Shown: positions 51,276 through 63,734 of the stretch, in pieces
Layout: every line of letters starts with the position of its first letter
How positions within the stretch are numbered: position 1 is the first letter of the stretch
Origin: Auanema rhodensis
Taxonomy: Eukaryota > Nematoda > Chromadorea > Rhabditida > Rhabditidae
Reading direction: 5' to 3'
Length of the DNA: 64,000 bases
Assembly: GCA_964057225.1 (NCBI GenBank)
Contig: OZ059895.1
Span: 15,770,001 to 15,834,000 of the forward strand
Program-made: the position numbers and the translations under genes
The notes under the pieces: model-generated
Told to the model about the DNA's origin: nothing
What the model saw: the letters and a program-made list of their open reading frames with translations, nothing else
The model's database searches: none

Positions 51276-53096
51276 ATGGAAAACGAAGAAAGCACTTCGC
51301 AATCCCAAGCAGAGGAAAATACCTCCGATAGCAGCGGGAATCCTCCGAAATTGGTAAGTAACTTAAATTAATAAGGCTTCATATACATATACAGTTGTTT
51401 CTGAAAATGTCATTTGCAGGAGCCTGCTGAAGATATTTATGACACATCAGCAGTATCCACTGGAACGGAGAATTTAGATTCATCTGTCGGAACACAGAGT
51501 GAAAGCACTAAGAAGAAGAGTAAGGTAACATCTTTAATGAAAGTCTCAAATATCACTCGTGTTATGCTAACTTTTTAAAGGCAAAGGACGCAAATAGGTC
51601 TTGGACCAAGCTTGAAGACCCTAATGCTCCACGGAAACCTAGATCTGCATATGTTCATTTCTTGAGGTTAGTGTTTGTATTCTTATTCTAGAATTAAATT
51701 CTCATGTTTAGTTCGAGGAGAGCTTTTTATGGAACAGCAAAACAAGGATGTGACCAAAGGCGGATAAATGTTCTTCTTGCTGCTGAATGGCAAGCTCTTA
51801 CTCCCGATGATCGCCAGGTTTAGTTTTTTCAAAATCTCTGACTAACTTCTTCGTTGTTTTACTTGTTCTCTGAAAACATTTCTTTTATTTTAAGAAATAT
51901 CACGATTTATCGGCAAAAGAAAGGGCGGAGTATCAGACGGCTCTTCAAGCTTATCAAAAAACTGAGCAATATGCCTCATTCATGCGTGAGTTTCTTGTTT
52001 TTATCTGTAGACTTAATCTTTTCTCAAGAAATGCTATCCCTAAGCGAATTTATGTGTGCATGAGAAATGTGATATGGCTTTCAAAAGTAGCGATATATGA
52101 TTTGAAATGGGATTGTTTGAAACTTTAAATTTAAAAGTTTTTAAGAAACTACTCTAAGTATAATGCACTTGTATATCAAAAGATTGTTGTAAAAATAACA
52201 TGAATACACGTCGGAAATATCAAAATACTACACATATACATCAATCTTCTGAGATTTTTTGATGAGAATTCAATTTTTTTGTTTATTATTTTAACTTTCA
52301 GAAAAAAAAGAACTTATAATGCGCCAAAGAAAGCAGTGTCGTAAAATGGGAATAGAATCTGACTCCTTAGTTGAATCAATGATGCTAAATATGAATACAC
52401 CCGACGTTAAGCCGAAGAAAAATTCTAAGGTTTGTAGTATTTTGAATGTCCGTCGCATGCTTTCTGTTTTTTAGCTTCCAGATATAAATTTCCCTACGCC
52501 AATGCTTCCAAATACAGACATTCCAATCTTTAGTAAAGAATTCCTTGAATATAATAAAGGTGAATAGTTTATTATTATTATTGATGTTATTAGTTAGGAT
52601 TTTGCTTTTTATTGCTTTACTCTAAATTTTATTTCAGAAAGAGAGAACAGGTTAAGACAAATAAGGAGATCAATTGGAATAGCGGAAGATGAACAAGAAT
52701 CCATGAAGAGTACCATTGAACGCCTACAAACTAATTGTGACGTTATGAAAACTCAAACGGCTGAAGGTAAGTACCAATTACGTTTTTCAATGCTTATATT
52801 CAACTCATATTCACTTCAGACACAAAGATTCTTAATGATGCTAGTATATTATTAAATACGTGGATTCAAATTGCAAATGCTGCCTTCCACAAATCACCTA
52901 CAAACAGTTTTCCAGGTTGGTCAAGTTTAGCCTTAATAGCGGTTTGGATGGTTTAATTGTTTCAGAATTAACGAAAATGTCCCATTCTGAATGTACGGAA
53001 TGGATAAGTGCCATAGCTAATCAAACAGGAGCAAACGCCCATTTAAACGGATCTGTGAAAACTGCCCTTCAGAACTTGTCGTTTTTACCAAAATAG
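51276..53096 (+). CDS. HMG20A/B-like HMG-box protein (LSD1-CoREST complex type)
   Basis: The start is ATG 51276, just after the acceptor at 51273, and the stop TAG 53094-53096. About nine exons. The acidic Ser/Thr-rich N-terminus (MENEESTSQSQAEENTS) and a basic KKKSK stretch precede an HMG box: EDPNAPRKPRSAYVHFLS, then INVLLAAEWQALTPDDRQKY and YQTALQAYQKTEQY. Downstream, IPIFSKEFLEYNKERENRLR is a near match to HMG20A/B and opens a coiled coil (about 52540-52860). HMG20B (BRAF35) and HMG20A belong to or compete within the LSD1-CoREST histone demethylase complex, repressing neuronal genes. That role is inferred from the shared box and coiled coil. Total about 350 residues, as in human HMG20A. 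Confidence 0.85.
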
Positions 53097-56000
53097 TTTA
53101 TGTTCATTGAATTAGTTGCTTTATGTTACGGCGTATATTATAGTGATGATAATGATGATTTATTATATGTATTTACATTAATTTCTCTCTTCTTTCCGGT
53201 GTACATTATTTTTAAGTATTACCTTGTCCTTTTCATATAATCTCGTCTGTTCTCCAAGAGGGCGAACACAAATCTAGGCAGCAATCCATTAATTAATTCA
53301 ATTTGGTCTATGATAAGCTCATTGTGCTTACTTACCTAAAGCTCACATTTAATCGCCATGTTTCTCAGCGGTTTCATGTTTTAATAGCTTTCGTTATGTT
53401 ACGCAATCTGCTTGTTTCCTCCTTGCTTCTTTAGAAATCTAGCTCAAATTGTCTTCTTTTTCCGTTTGAAATACTTTTAAGTTTCTCAGCTTTTTCTACG
53501 AAGAAGTTTTTTTTCTGTTTTTCTGGACATGGTAAAGTACTGTACGTTTCTACATCTTTCGTGTATAATGCTCAAAGCATCATTTTTTTTGTGTAAACAT
53601 ATTGTCTTAGTTGTCTAAAGTTTGTTTTTTGTGACAATTTTTTAAGAAAATGAACTTTACGGCTTTTATACATATTTGATGGACTATGTTAGTAGCTTTT
53701 CTTGCTTTTCACGCTATTCACCAATAGGGTAATTCGATTAGTTACTTTCTATTCTATCTCTACACTCTAAACAGCAAATGAATTGTCGTGCAAAAGAAAT
53801 GAAATATTACAGCAAAAAACTGGCCAGAACATTCCGTCAAATCTTTTATATGATTTACCTGAATCGCTGTCATTATGAGTCATCAGCCAAATAAGCGATG
53901 ACGTTATTTTCAGCCCGCTAATGGTACTCCAACTTGAGTATTATACAACAATCAACATCTTGTAATGTTCTCAGTTGAGTGCGAAACGATATTTCAAATA
54001 AAACTCTCTCCTTTCCCAGCAGTAGTCAAGCCATGCAATGAAATTCTTATCTTAATGCGCTTCTCGATTCATGTCTTTCACTTTCCAGCCTCCTATAATT
54101 CCAAGAAACTGAATAGCTAAATGTGAATCGTTTTCAGTTTTCTTCTTTCTGTCGAAATATAGCATTGTTGGTCTTTCAATCTACTCATTTCGAATTTCCA
54201 CGCACGTGAAAATTAGGAATATTTTCTTGTTTTTTGAGCGTCATTCCAAACAGACCGGTTGTTTCTCATTTCACATTCGCTGTATTGCTTCTTGTTGCTC
54301 TAAATTTGCTTACATGACGTATTGTTTAATTTTGTTTTGACAGAATTAGAAATATATCAACTAATATACTGTTTGTGGTTATTGCACCTACATATTTATG
54401 ATCATTAATAACCATCTGAGATATTTTTTTACAACAAATTACACATTTGTGAATAATAGAACTCTACAAAGTTATCGATTATTCTTTTTTGTTGTTTTGA
54501 TTTCTCATGTCTTTATATCAATATAAATATATTTTATGAAAATGAAGATGATCAGAGAAGACAAATGTCTTTCTTTTTGTGGAAATAGACTTTGTGTTAG
54601 AATCGATCACCTTCTGGACGGCTGCCCTAACTTTACTAGAGTAGTACTGCTACTCCTTTCAAGCAACTCAACTTTGAAACGAGTGACTTGAGACTAGCTA
54701 TGCTTCTTCCAAATTGTTGCCCTCATTATGATCCACAGTTATTTCTAAATAGCCTGCTGAAGAACGGAGCCATGCAATCCCCTTTATGCTTCACTTAATC
54801 ATCCATAAATGATATTAATGTTTTATTTGGTAGATCTTAATCTTATGTATAAATCGAAGAGTTGTGAAGGCCTCGAAACAGTCGTTTAGTCACTTTCATC
54901 ACGTCAGTCTCCTCTTCTGTCTATGTTTTGGGGGATATTTCATAAATGTCCAAGGACATTTGTACATTTACCAAAGAAATTCGGCTACATTCACCTCTGT
55001 TTTCTTGACTGTAGGCCATTTATAGGAAATTATTTACTTCAATGGTCTGAATGTAATCATTAGTTACATTAGGTACATCTTGTCAGGTTCTGCGAATCCT
55101 CTTTTGAACGCAACCCAATTATTCTACGAACGGCCCTTACTCCTCCTATTTCTGTTTTTCCTCATCCTGTCTGCTTGTGCCATCATTTATTACACGTCTA
55201 TCTCTGATGGTTGCTGTGGTGAATCTAAAAAATGCTAAACTCAATTATTCATTTCGAATTCGATGAGCCATGTTCATAGCTTGAGCAGTCAGATTGTTGG
55301 AGCCAATAGCGCATTTCCTGCCCTGGGCCATTAGAAATAGCTGATTCCCACGCGGATGAACAACAGCATACTTCCCTAGGGTATATAGATGATCCAGAAC
55401 AGCTTTTGAATTTTTGTTCAGTATTATGTTTGTTGCTGATATTGCATGCTGTCTACTCGTTGGTTCTTCTGATCTTATGATAGCTGTAATTATCTGTACC
55501 AGTTTATACTACTAAATATGGTGAGATAATCTCCTACTCCGCTGACCACTGCAATAGTTTTCATTAGGCAGGGTATTGAATGGTACCAAAATACTTCCAG
55601 TCTAGTTAGCCGATCATTAGATATGTCAGATTACAGAAAGGTTTGGTATCGATTGATGTGCCCATCCAGTGACCCCGCCCAAATAACACAGTTGAGGGCA
55701 CACGCTGAGTCCGAGGCCCATCCCGACATTTTTTAAGTTCGGCGTTCCTACGCACCTCCTGCGGAGTATTATTATGGCCTACTTAGCTATTTTATTTTTA
55801 TTTTTTTCTGTTCATTTGTTTCTTTTTGTCTTGTCTATTGTGGAAGTTCATCGGAATTTGTTATATTATAGCCTCAAGTATCCTGTAATCCGTCACTTAT
55901 AGCTGTCTCTTTATAAGCTTTGTGACTTCCTACTTTGATGCATGAGTCCTTGAGGGGAAATGTAAAAAGCCTCCTTCTATAGACTTGACCGTCAACATCA

Positions 56001-57123
56001 GCTTAACTTAGCCAGCTGACATCCAAATCGTTGTTGGAATGTCCGAATTGCGGTCCTGTCTCTACCGTGATTCCAGTTTCAGCAAATTGATCCATATTCC
56101 TATACACGTATACAGATCGAACAGTGAAAACGCCTCGATCTCAGTGTCTTTTTTTGGCTATTCATTCAACCAATAACTGAAGTCCACACCCTATCACAGT
56201 CCGAATGATGAATTAAACAAGGCTGTATTCGTAAATATCGCCTATTACTGTGGTGCTGTCTTAAATATTTCGTTGATATCAGATCTTCACACATGATACT
56301 TAAACAGGAAGTATCTTTATATCTCTATGTATGTATCTCGATATTTGTTTTTGGCATTATTGTGCTAGCTTTACATCATTGCCAGATGTCGTCTTTTCTC
56401 CAAAAATTATCGCCACCCTTGTTTTAACACACCAGATGGTTCCTTCGTAGAACGTCGTTTATCACGCCTACGAGATATGGACTAAAACAACCTTTCATCA
56501 CTTCATTTTCTTAAAAATTTTTTTTTCCCGTTATATCTGGTTGTCGTACTTCTCAGTCAAGTAATTGAATTGGTGCTACAAGATTTGGCGTTCTTTTTTC
56601 CGTCTTTTGTCTCCTCAATTTGTTGTAGCGAATCAGATTTTTTCAAACAAACAATTTGCATAAAATTTGAACTCAAAAGCATCAAAGAGAAGACAGCAGT
56701 TTTGTTTCCTGTGTTTGTTGTATATACTGATCATTCTTAAAAGTTTTGGATCTACGAGAGTTGTGGATGTATTACGAACGGAAGTTGTTTCGTATTCATA
56801 GCATTCCAAAAAAAAAAAAACTTTTGTTGTTCTTTTTTCTATGGCCCTTACTTTCCAGTCTCTAAAATTTCATAACAACTACTGCATTTTTTTATTTTTA
56901 TTTTAAATGTTAATCAATTTAATGTTCTTTAATGTGCTGACCGATTATTATTTCATTGTATGAATGTCTTTTTCAAATATTTTCGATTTTTCTCAACTCG
57001 ACCTATATGACCTGTCTTGCTTGTGACTTTCAACCATTTGAAATCGATGGTCGATAATCGTCATATATATTTTCATTTTCTTCAGTTTTCTACCATTTTT
57101 ATTTATTTTGGAATTTTTTCAAG
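53097..57123. other. 4-kb pyrimidine-rich gene-free region
   Basis: Neither strand gives a supported coding exon. The + strand is T/C-rich throughout, like the sequence upstream of the HMG20 and (on the other strand) DAPK starts, and it ends in a TTTTTTCAAG acceptor one base before ATG 57124. It may therefore be a long 5' intron of the next gene. It includes a GC-rich, foldable patch at about 55650-55790. Confidence 0.5.
55655..55790. other. GC-rich foldable block of unknown nature
   Basis: About 135 bp that stand out from AT-rich surroundings. GTGCCC (about 55659) can pair with GGGCAC (about 55695). GCGT-TCCT-ACGC and CTCC-TGC-GGAG form small hairpins near 55742-55768. It does not match 5S, U1, U2, U5 or U6 RNA by eye. 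It could be a structured non-coding RNA or a transposon fragment. Confidence 0.4.
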
Positions 57124-57560
57124 ATGAAACTTATTCTCGTTGTCTGCCTCTTGGCTGTTGCCGCCCTCCCAACCGTTTTTGGAGCCGAGGATGATACTAT
57201 GGAAGATTTACTTAGTTCTGTAAGAGATATTGAAATTTTCAAGATCAGGTACGTTATTTGTGATACGAATGCCAAAATGAGTTCTCATGTAATCTATTCT
57301 TTCTAGAAAATCTGCTATGGCCTGCCCTATTGTTATTGTTGGACCAGCATGCCCCGAAGAGAATCCTCTCTATTATTTCAAATGTTGTGGTGAACTTAAC
57401 TCTTCTTGCTGCTTCAGACTTCAGGTAAAATTATTTTCTCTTTCACTCTTCTAATTTACTATTCTTGCAGGACTGGGTTATGGTTCTCGTTTGTTTCTTG
57501 GTCGTTTGCATCGTTTTGAGCATTATTGTCAACTTTATTCGATGCTTATGTTGCTATTAG
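57124..57560 (+). CDS. Small secretory-pathway Cys-rich single-pass membrane protein
   Basis: Three exons encode about 110 residues. A signal peptide opens it (MKLILVVCLLAVAALPTVFG, cleavage after VFG likely). A short acidic segment and a compact Cys-rich ectodomain follow, with ACPIVIVGPACPEENPLYYF, KCCGELNSSCCF. One membrane helix (WVMVLVCFLVVCIVLSIIVNF) precedes a very short tail RCLCCY. The double CC-CC pattern just outside the membrane recalls Shisa-like and related nematode proteins, but I cannot name the family. The start codon directly follows a TTTTTTCAAG acceptor. The stop is TAG 57558-57560. AATAAA lies near 57972. Confidence 0.75.
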
Positions 57561-59064
57561 TATGTTATGAGAAACTTACGTAATGGACTCTTAATTCCAT
57601 ATGACCACATATTCCTTCACCCTCTTCGTTCGTTTTCTTTCACTTTGTTTGACGTGTTTATTATTATTACTTTTTGAACATGATTATGACTCATGTTAAT
57701 TTCTCAGTATATATATATGCTTTTTCGCAATTCATACTTATGACTAGTTTGAATCTAACAATATCTTGTTCATCTTGCTCAATTTCAACGTCTTGCCTTA
57801 AGAGGGACAAGGAGATGCTTTTGAATGATATACATTTACAAATGAAACAATTTAGCTATGAGTAAATCTTCTTCTTTGCCCCTTCTCAGGATATTGTTGA
57901 TGTTAGACGAAACAAGCCGGCTTGAACCAAATACTTGAACATTGTCTAGCAGAAATATCATTTTGAAGCATTTAATAAATATTAGATTTACATTTTTATG
58001 AATATTTTGCGGAATTATATTTTTTTCTGCCTTTTTGATACTGAGACGTATCTTTTACAATTCAAACGAGTTAGAATTTGAATTATACTTTGACCTGCCC
58101 TAATCATTTGGAGTATGTTGTCGTGACGAGCGGTTGGTTCTGTAGTTTAATTGGTAAAGCAGGGTATGTTTGTCTTTTTTACATCTCAAATGTTTGTATA
58201 ACAACCTATTGGAATATTGATTAGAAATTTTGATTCAGGTTAACGGTACGGCACAAAAGTCATCTATATATATAAGCCAGTCGAGTCATTTGTTTGCTCT
58301 GTCAATTGATTGGACCTATCTTGAAGGTGAGCAGTCAATGTGAACGTGACTAGAAACATATTGGACTTGGTCATCGCACGACTTCGCTCGCTTAATTAAA
58401 ACGTTTAACTCAGTTTCAACTTGTTAACTCTTGACATTTTCCCTCGATCATTGTACACTCTGTCGACCCCTAGCAACGTGTTTTCACGATATCTATTTGC
58501 CGAGCAACCGGTCTTATCGTCGTTGCCACCGAAACTGCATTGTTCCTTGATGGGGCGTAAAAGCAGATTTATCCTGTCCTCCTTCTCTGTCGTTTTATGA
58601 GAACGATCTCGACGTGCGTTTTCGAAATTCGTTTTTCTTCATTGTTGCTAACTTCATATTGATACATTCCCCCTTAACATTCTGGCCTTCTTATCGGCTC
58701 CAAACCAAACGAAATATCAAACCATATATTAGTCATCTTGAGAATATTTTTTTATTATGTCATATAGGTTCCTGATAAAAATCAACTAATCTCAATTATT
58801 GCTAACTATATAGATTTTCTTATCTGTAGTTTTATTCTATATTAATAATCTTGTTTCAATCCTGAGTTACAAATTTCAGTTTTGCTTGGAAAAATTAAGC
58901 ACAACTTTCTGAACGCGTCATTTGAAGCTCCCGCCTGTAAGAGACAACTGACATTAATACATTGGCGCTTTTTTTGTTTCGTGGCCCATGTTTCGTGTTT
59001 GAATTTACCTTAATTTCTATGTTAATTTTCGCCTCTTATTTTATTCTGCTGCATTTTTAAGGTT
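57561..59064. other. Intergenic, no gene supported
   Basis: Contains the 3' UTR of the preceding gene. A 27-bp stretch at about 58134-58160 looks like the 5' half of a tRNA (acceptor and D-arm) but has no matching 3' half. The frame at 57674-57865 has no supporting features. TTTTTAAG just before 59065 may be the leader acceptor for the next gene. Confidence 0.5.
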
Positions 59065-60397
59065 ATGAAGTATCGTAGTAATATAGATCAAGGCATTTCT
59101 GATAGTAATCATAACTTTTCTGAAAAACCTCTACTAGTACGTTTAAAGGGGAAACTATATGATGTGGCCCAATTTGCAGATAAACATCCTGGCGGAATTA
59201 AGGTAGATTTAGGCCAAAAAATGTTTCCTTAGGTGTATCTTAGGTTTTGCATAAAGTAGCTGGAGAAGACATTGATGAGTTTATGGCGGGAAATGTACGA
59301 ATAGGAGGCGTTAAACATCAACATTCCGATGCAGCATACAAAATGATTGAAAAGTATGATGTTGAAAATTTTCAAAAGGTTGGTATCGAAGTTCAATAAT
59401 GTTGCGTGTGTTTTGCATATGATGTTGTTATGTTGTTCTGAGTTTTTCTTGTTTAAGGGTGATCCTACGCTAGACGCGACTTGTGGAGTATTACCTAAAG
59501 TAAGCCAATTAGGAAGTGATTATTGGATGTGGATACATCAACCTTATGAGGGGACTATTAGGTATACTTTTATATTTTGTATGTTATTATCATTTGCTTC
59601 TGAAGACTATTCGATTCTAATTTCTTGGAGTCATTAACAAGAACACCATGGTGGGCAGTTCCTGCTGTGTGGTTACCTTTGGTAGTACTCTTCAGTTATT
59701 TTTCATTATCTGAGTTTTATGCTTCTTACGGTAAGGTGACTCATATAATAACATTTGTGGATTGTTTTGTCTTCTAGGTTTGTCTAGAGGTGCATTAACG
59801 TGGGCTGTATTATTCTGCATTGGTGTGATATGTTGGACATTACTTGAGTATAGTCTTCACAGATTTGTATTTCACTGGAAACCTAATCCAGAATCACCTA
59901 ATCAATTAGTTTTGCATTTCTTAATCCATGGTATGTTAAAATGACCATGCTTTGCGTTAAGTGGTACCTTTATAGGACTTCACCATAAAACTCCCATGGA
60001 TGGTGATCGCTTGGTATTTCCCCCAACTCCAGCTGCTTTAATTATTGGGTTTTTCTATCTTATTTATTCTAATGTTTTACCCTGGTTTGTATACTTGCTC
60101 TAATTAAGCTTACGAAAGTCTTGTAGGGCTGGCTTCTGCGCTTTTGGGAGCGGAAAACTTTTTGGTTATGTATGTTACGATGTTATTCATTATTATTTAC
60201 ATCATGGTAGACCACAACCTTTGACAAATATGCATTTTAAGAAAGTTTATCATCATAATCATCACTTCAAAGATTTTGACGTTGGTATGTTGCACTCTAT
60301 TTGATTCTCGACATGAACTCCCTGATTTTCAGGTTTCGGTATATCAACATCGTTATGGGATTATATTTTTGATACAGTTGGTATGGGTCCTCTCTAG
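59065..60397 (+). CDS. FA2H: Fatty acid 2-hydroxylase
   Basis: A di-iron ER membrane enzyme that 2-hydroxylates the acyl chain of sphingolipids. The start at 59065 gives [10 protein letters not shown]; exons join to TAG 60395-60397, about 320 residues. The N-terminal cytochrome b5 domain has the haem-binding HPGG (59185) and a later [10 protein letters not shown]. The C-terminal hydroxylase domain opens with [15 protein letters not shown] and carries the His clusters [30 protein letters not shown] and YHHNHH, then [14 protein letters not shown] near the end. All match human FA2H and yeast Scs7. Both domains are complete. It is the first gene of a tight same-strand series. Confidence 0.93.
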
Positions 60398-60715
60398 TTT
60401 GTACGCTGGTCATTTTTGCATATGTATAGTGTTAACTATCTGTGATCTTATTTATTCGCAAAAGAAAATTCCTACTTAAATGTTTCATTCTGATAGTTAT
60501 AGTGTTTATTGAAAAAATATTCAAAGAGTTCTAATTTAGGTCTTGCGTTTTCTTAAAGAGCAACAGACTGTTCAAATTATAATATAATAAAACATATCCT
60601 ATTTTGCTGTTGTTCATAATATGTTGTTTGTATGGCTTCTTTCCATAGCTTAATGTTTCAATTGTTGTGGTTTGTGTATATTCTCAAAATTATTTCAGCT
60701 GTTCTAACATTACAA
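60398..60715. other. Intercistronic spacer
   Basis: 318 bp between the FA2H stop and the NOP10 start, with AATAAA near 60586 and a TTATTTCAG acceptor ending about 60698. This arrangement fits cleavage of one transcript followed by trans-splicing to the next. Confidence 0.5.
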
Positions 60716-60955
60716 ATGTATCTCCGATTCTATCTTGACGAAGAGGGCCGTAGAGTGTACACTTTGAAAGTAGTTTGCCGTTATTTCGAAAATGTGTATG
60801 TGCGATCTGTTTAGAAAACTTCACCGGCCGAAGTAGAGACTCAATCAGCTCACCCTGCTCGTTTCTCTCCTGAGGATAAGAACAGTAAATACAGAGTCAT
60901 CATCAAGAAGAGATTTGGACTCCTTCCAACCCAACAAGCTAAACAAGTTTACTAA
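60716..60955 (+). CDS. NOP10: H/ACA ribonucleoprotein subunit NOP10
   Basis: A 64-codon protein in two exons: 60716-60769 ([18 protein letters not shown]) and, after an intron ending about 60814, [20 protein letters not shown] and onward to QQAKQVY, stop TAA 60953-60955. The sequence and length (about 64 residues) match NOP10 along its whole length, including [27 protein letters not shown]. It is part of the box H/ACA snoRNP that guides pseudouridylation of rRNA and spliceosomal RNAs, and, in many eukaryotes, of telomerase. It acts in nucleoli and Cajal bodies. It lies between FA2H and a small membrane-protein gene. Confidence 0.95.
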
Positions 60956-61059
60956 GTAAGTAAAAATGCTTTCAGCGTATTTGAAGGGTTATTTTCAGAA
61001 ACTTTATAACCTTGATATACTTGTTCACATTTTGCTGTTAATTGTTTTGTATTTTAATC

Positions 61060-61454
61060 ATGTTGTTATGGGAATGGAGGCGAATTTTTAGGCAAAAATT
61101 GAGGGCCATAACGCCTAGATCAAATCTTACCTATCAACAGGTGATATTCGGTGAAGAACACCTATTGATTTTTGTTTATAGTGGTCTCGTCGACGGTTAC
61201 TTTTATCTTTCGTATTGTTCTTTGCTGGCTGGAAAGCATTCGGCTATGCTTTGAACGATATGTTGCTTTGGACGGTTGATGAGGAAACTGGTGTTGGCCG
61301 TTTCCTTACGCCTAGTGAGGGTAAAGCCAGAAGGTATTGCAGATTCTTAACAAAACGGGCTAATTGATATTGTTTCAGAGAAGAAACTGAACGTAACCGT
61401 GATGCTCAATTTCTGCCTGCTCGTGCTCCTAAAAAATTTGATTTTGATGATTAG
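61060..61454 (+). CDS. Small single-pass membrane protein, unrecognised
   Basis: Three exons encode about 100 residues. ATG 61060 gives a basic start (MLLWEWRRIFRQKLRAITPR); the second exon, after an acceptor near 61178, gives WSRRRLLLSFVLFFAGWKAF, an Arg-flanked membrane segment, then VDEETGVGRFLTPSEGKARR. The last exon ends FLPARAPKKFDFDD, stop TAG 61452-61454. The positive-inside basic N-terminus with one helix would suit a mitochondrial or ER tail-less protein, but I cannot name it. An alternative ATG at 60967 reads into a stop, so 61060 is preferred. Position 105 bp after NOP10 suggests operon membership. Confidence 0.65.
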
Positions 61455-61653
61455 TTGTTTGCTGTATAACTTCAATGATATTGTTGGCAGTATTGTCAGA
61501 AAATCTTGTTGTGTTGTTGCCTTGTTTGTTCTTCGAATAAACATTGTTATAATGAAAAATACCTGTTTAAATGGATTTTCCATGATAATCTATCACTACT
61601 GCTACATCCATATATGGGTTTCTTGGCAGGGTTATTAGAGTTGTTTTCAAGGT

Positions 61654-63734
61654 ATGGAAGTAGATGTAGTTGAAGAACCTTCCACTTCACAGGCTGATAA
61701 TCGAAAAGTACTATACTTTGAAGAAGATGCTGCTAATTTCTGGGTTTCGAATGATGAAGGTATGAGTAATGTTTTTTTCTGAAATCTTATGCTTGAAATA
61801 GACGGCCAAAAGATTAAAAATCTTGTAACTAAATTTATTGAGCTATGGAACCACCGACTTAACGGAAAATTTAAACAAGTATGTTGTAGTGAGTAACAAA
61901 AGCTGAGTTACCACTTATTTAGGGCTCATTAATGTATGTAAAGACAATAATGGCTGTTCATGGTGTGCCATTCACAGAAACAACAGAGCGTCATTTACGT
62001 AATGTTAGAACTGATTTCAATTTCAAATACATTCCCAGTTGCTCAATTCTTGATTTGTATATACATTTCACATAACCAAAGTATTTTGAAGATTTAGCTT
62101 TTCTGACATATCCAATTTCGAATGTAAATTGCGTAGGGCTATTCACACCCATGAGAAGATAAAATTCGCTTATAGTCATTTTAGGTCAGTTTTGTTGTTT
62201 GATTCACGAGGTATCATCAGATATTTTAAGTAATTCTGCCCAAGTCCACGAAAATTCTATAATTTCAAAACTTGCACAGTTCACCCGAAGATTGGATTAT
62301 AGAAGTGTAGCACATCATCTAGGTAAAAAGCTGATACAACCTAGATGTAACAATATCTAATCTAATTTCAGGTTATTTCTATGCTTTACGATTTCATCGA
62401 GATATGGAAGATATTGGAATGTTTTATAGCTTCAAGATGTCGTATAATTCTAAAGTAGAATATGCCTATTATGTGCAATTAATCCTTCAAATATTAATAT
62501 CGACTAAAACTGTAACTTTTTTCTCAAATAGTTCTTGGCTAAATAACTATTCAGAATCCCAGAACTAATATGAAGGTATTTCTTCGACGATTAGCAGTCA
62601 ATGTTCTAGCTTTTGTAAATTATTGGTTAAGTTCAAAAACTATCCGATTTTCTTATAACTTCTCATATTCAGTGTTAATATTTCGATTATTCCATTATTA
62701 TGTGAAATAGTATGTGCAGCTCTTCAATATGGTTATACAGAGATAGCTACTGAACTTGTGATGAATGAGAGCAAGTTGAAAGTTACTCAGAAACATGATG
62801 AAGTATAATTTATTATTTTTGAAAAATTTTTATTTTTATTAACAATTACAGGATACGTCAACTTTTGCAATAAATAAGATGATAATCTTCTATCAGCAAT
62901 TTAAACGTGGAGATTTAGCAAATGCGGTAAAGATAAAAGTAGTTGATGAGATTATGAGCATGTATATCAGTTAGTATTTTGTGCTTTTAACTCATCTTTC
63001 GTATTATGTTTAGCTCTCGCTGATCCACCTTTCATCTTGTTTGATCTTTGTATGCGGCTACAATCTGATCTCAATTATAGGGAAGATGAAAAGTAAAGTT
63101 GTAGTTTTTCTTACATAGGTGCATCTTTTACTAATTTCAGATATGAGATTATTTCACAGATGGTGTCAAATCAGCCTTATTTTCTTAAAAGGGTTGTAAA
63201 TCTTTTGCGAGAAATTGGACAAGCTCAGGATATTCCAATTGCTATGGATGTGGTTAGTTCAATTTTTATGAAACAGTTGATTCAAGAAATCCAGATAGGA
63301 AATATTAGTGATGCTAAAATCCATGAAAGTTGCGATATTTATTTAGATCTGTGTCAAGATCGAATAGACAAACCTTCCAAGTAAGCTTAGGAGTTTTCCT
63401 CTTTTTTTAAATTTTTCATGTTTTTAGTTTTGGAGTTATTGAAGAAGTATTGACTCAATGTGTTGATAGATTATTTCGCTTTTTGGATTATGCATCAAAC
63501 AGAAAAAATGAAGTTGCTTGGAAGCAGTTATGGAAAGTCATTCAAAAAGTGCCTCCTGAAAGGTTTAATCTTCTATTATAAGATAAATTATTTATTATTT
63601 TTTGCTTTAGTGTTCAAGCGATGTGGATGATCAGAAAATCTTGGTGGCCAAAGTTTCACAGTTGTCATTGGGAAAGTGAGGCCTCCAAATATAGAGCAGA
63701 AGTACTAACAGCTTTATCAACAGAGCTTCACTAA
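61654..63734 (+). CDS. Unrecognised helical protein of about 450-500 residues
   Basis: The start is ATG 61654 directly after a TTTTCAAG acceptor (MEVDVVEEPSTSQADNRKVL) and the stop TAA 63732-63734. About ten exons. The composition is that of a soluble all-helical protein: IKNLVTKFIELWNHRL, SIISKLAQFTRRLDYRSVAH, VFLRRLAVNVLAFVNYWL, IFYQQFKRGDLANAL, VVNLLREIGQAQDIPIAMDV and VTQCVDRLFRFLDYASN-like segments. It ends KYRAEVLTALSTELH. The repeated helix pairs recall HEAT- or MIF4G-type scaffolds, but no family motif is clear. The exon joint near 62004-62193 was chosen to keep frame (RHLRN to FCCLIHEV) and is less certain. Confidence 0.65.

Noticed and set aside
58134-58175. tRNA-like sequence (GGTTCTGTAGTTTAATTGGTAAAGC)
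   Set aside because: It resembles an acceptor strand and D-arm, but no anticodon arm, T-arm or pairing 3' acceptor strand follows within tRNA distance, with or without a short intron.
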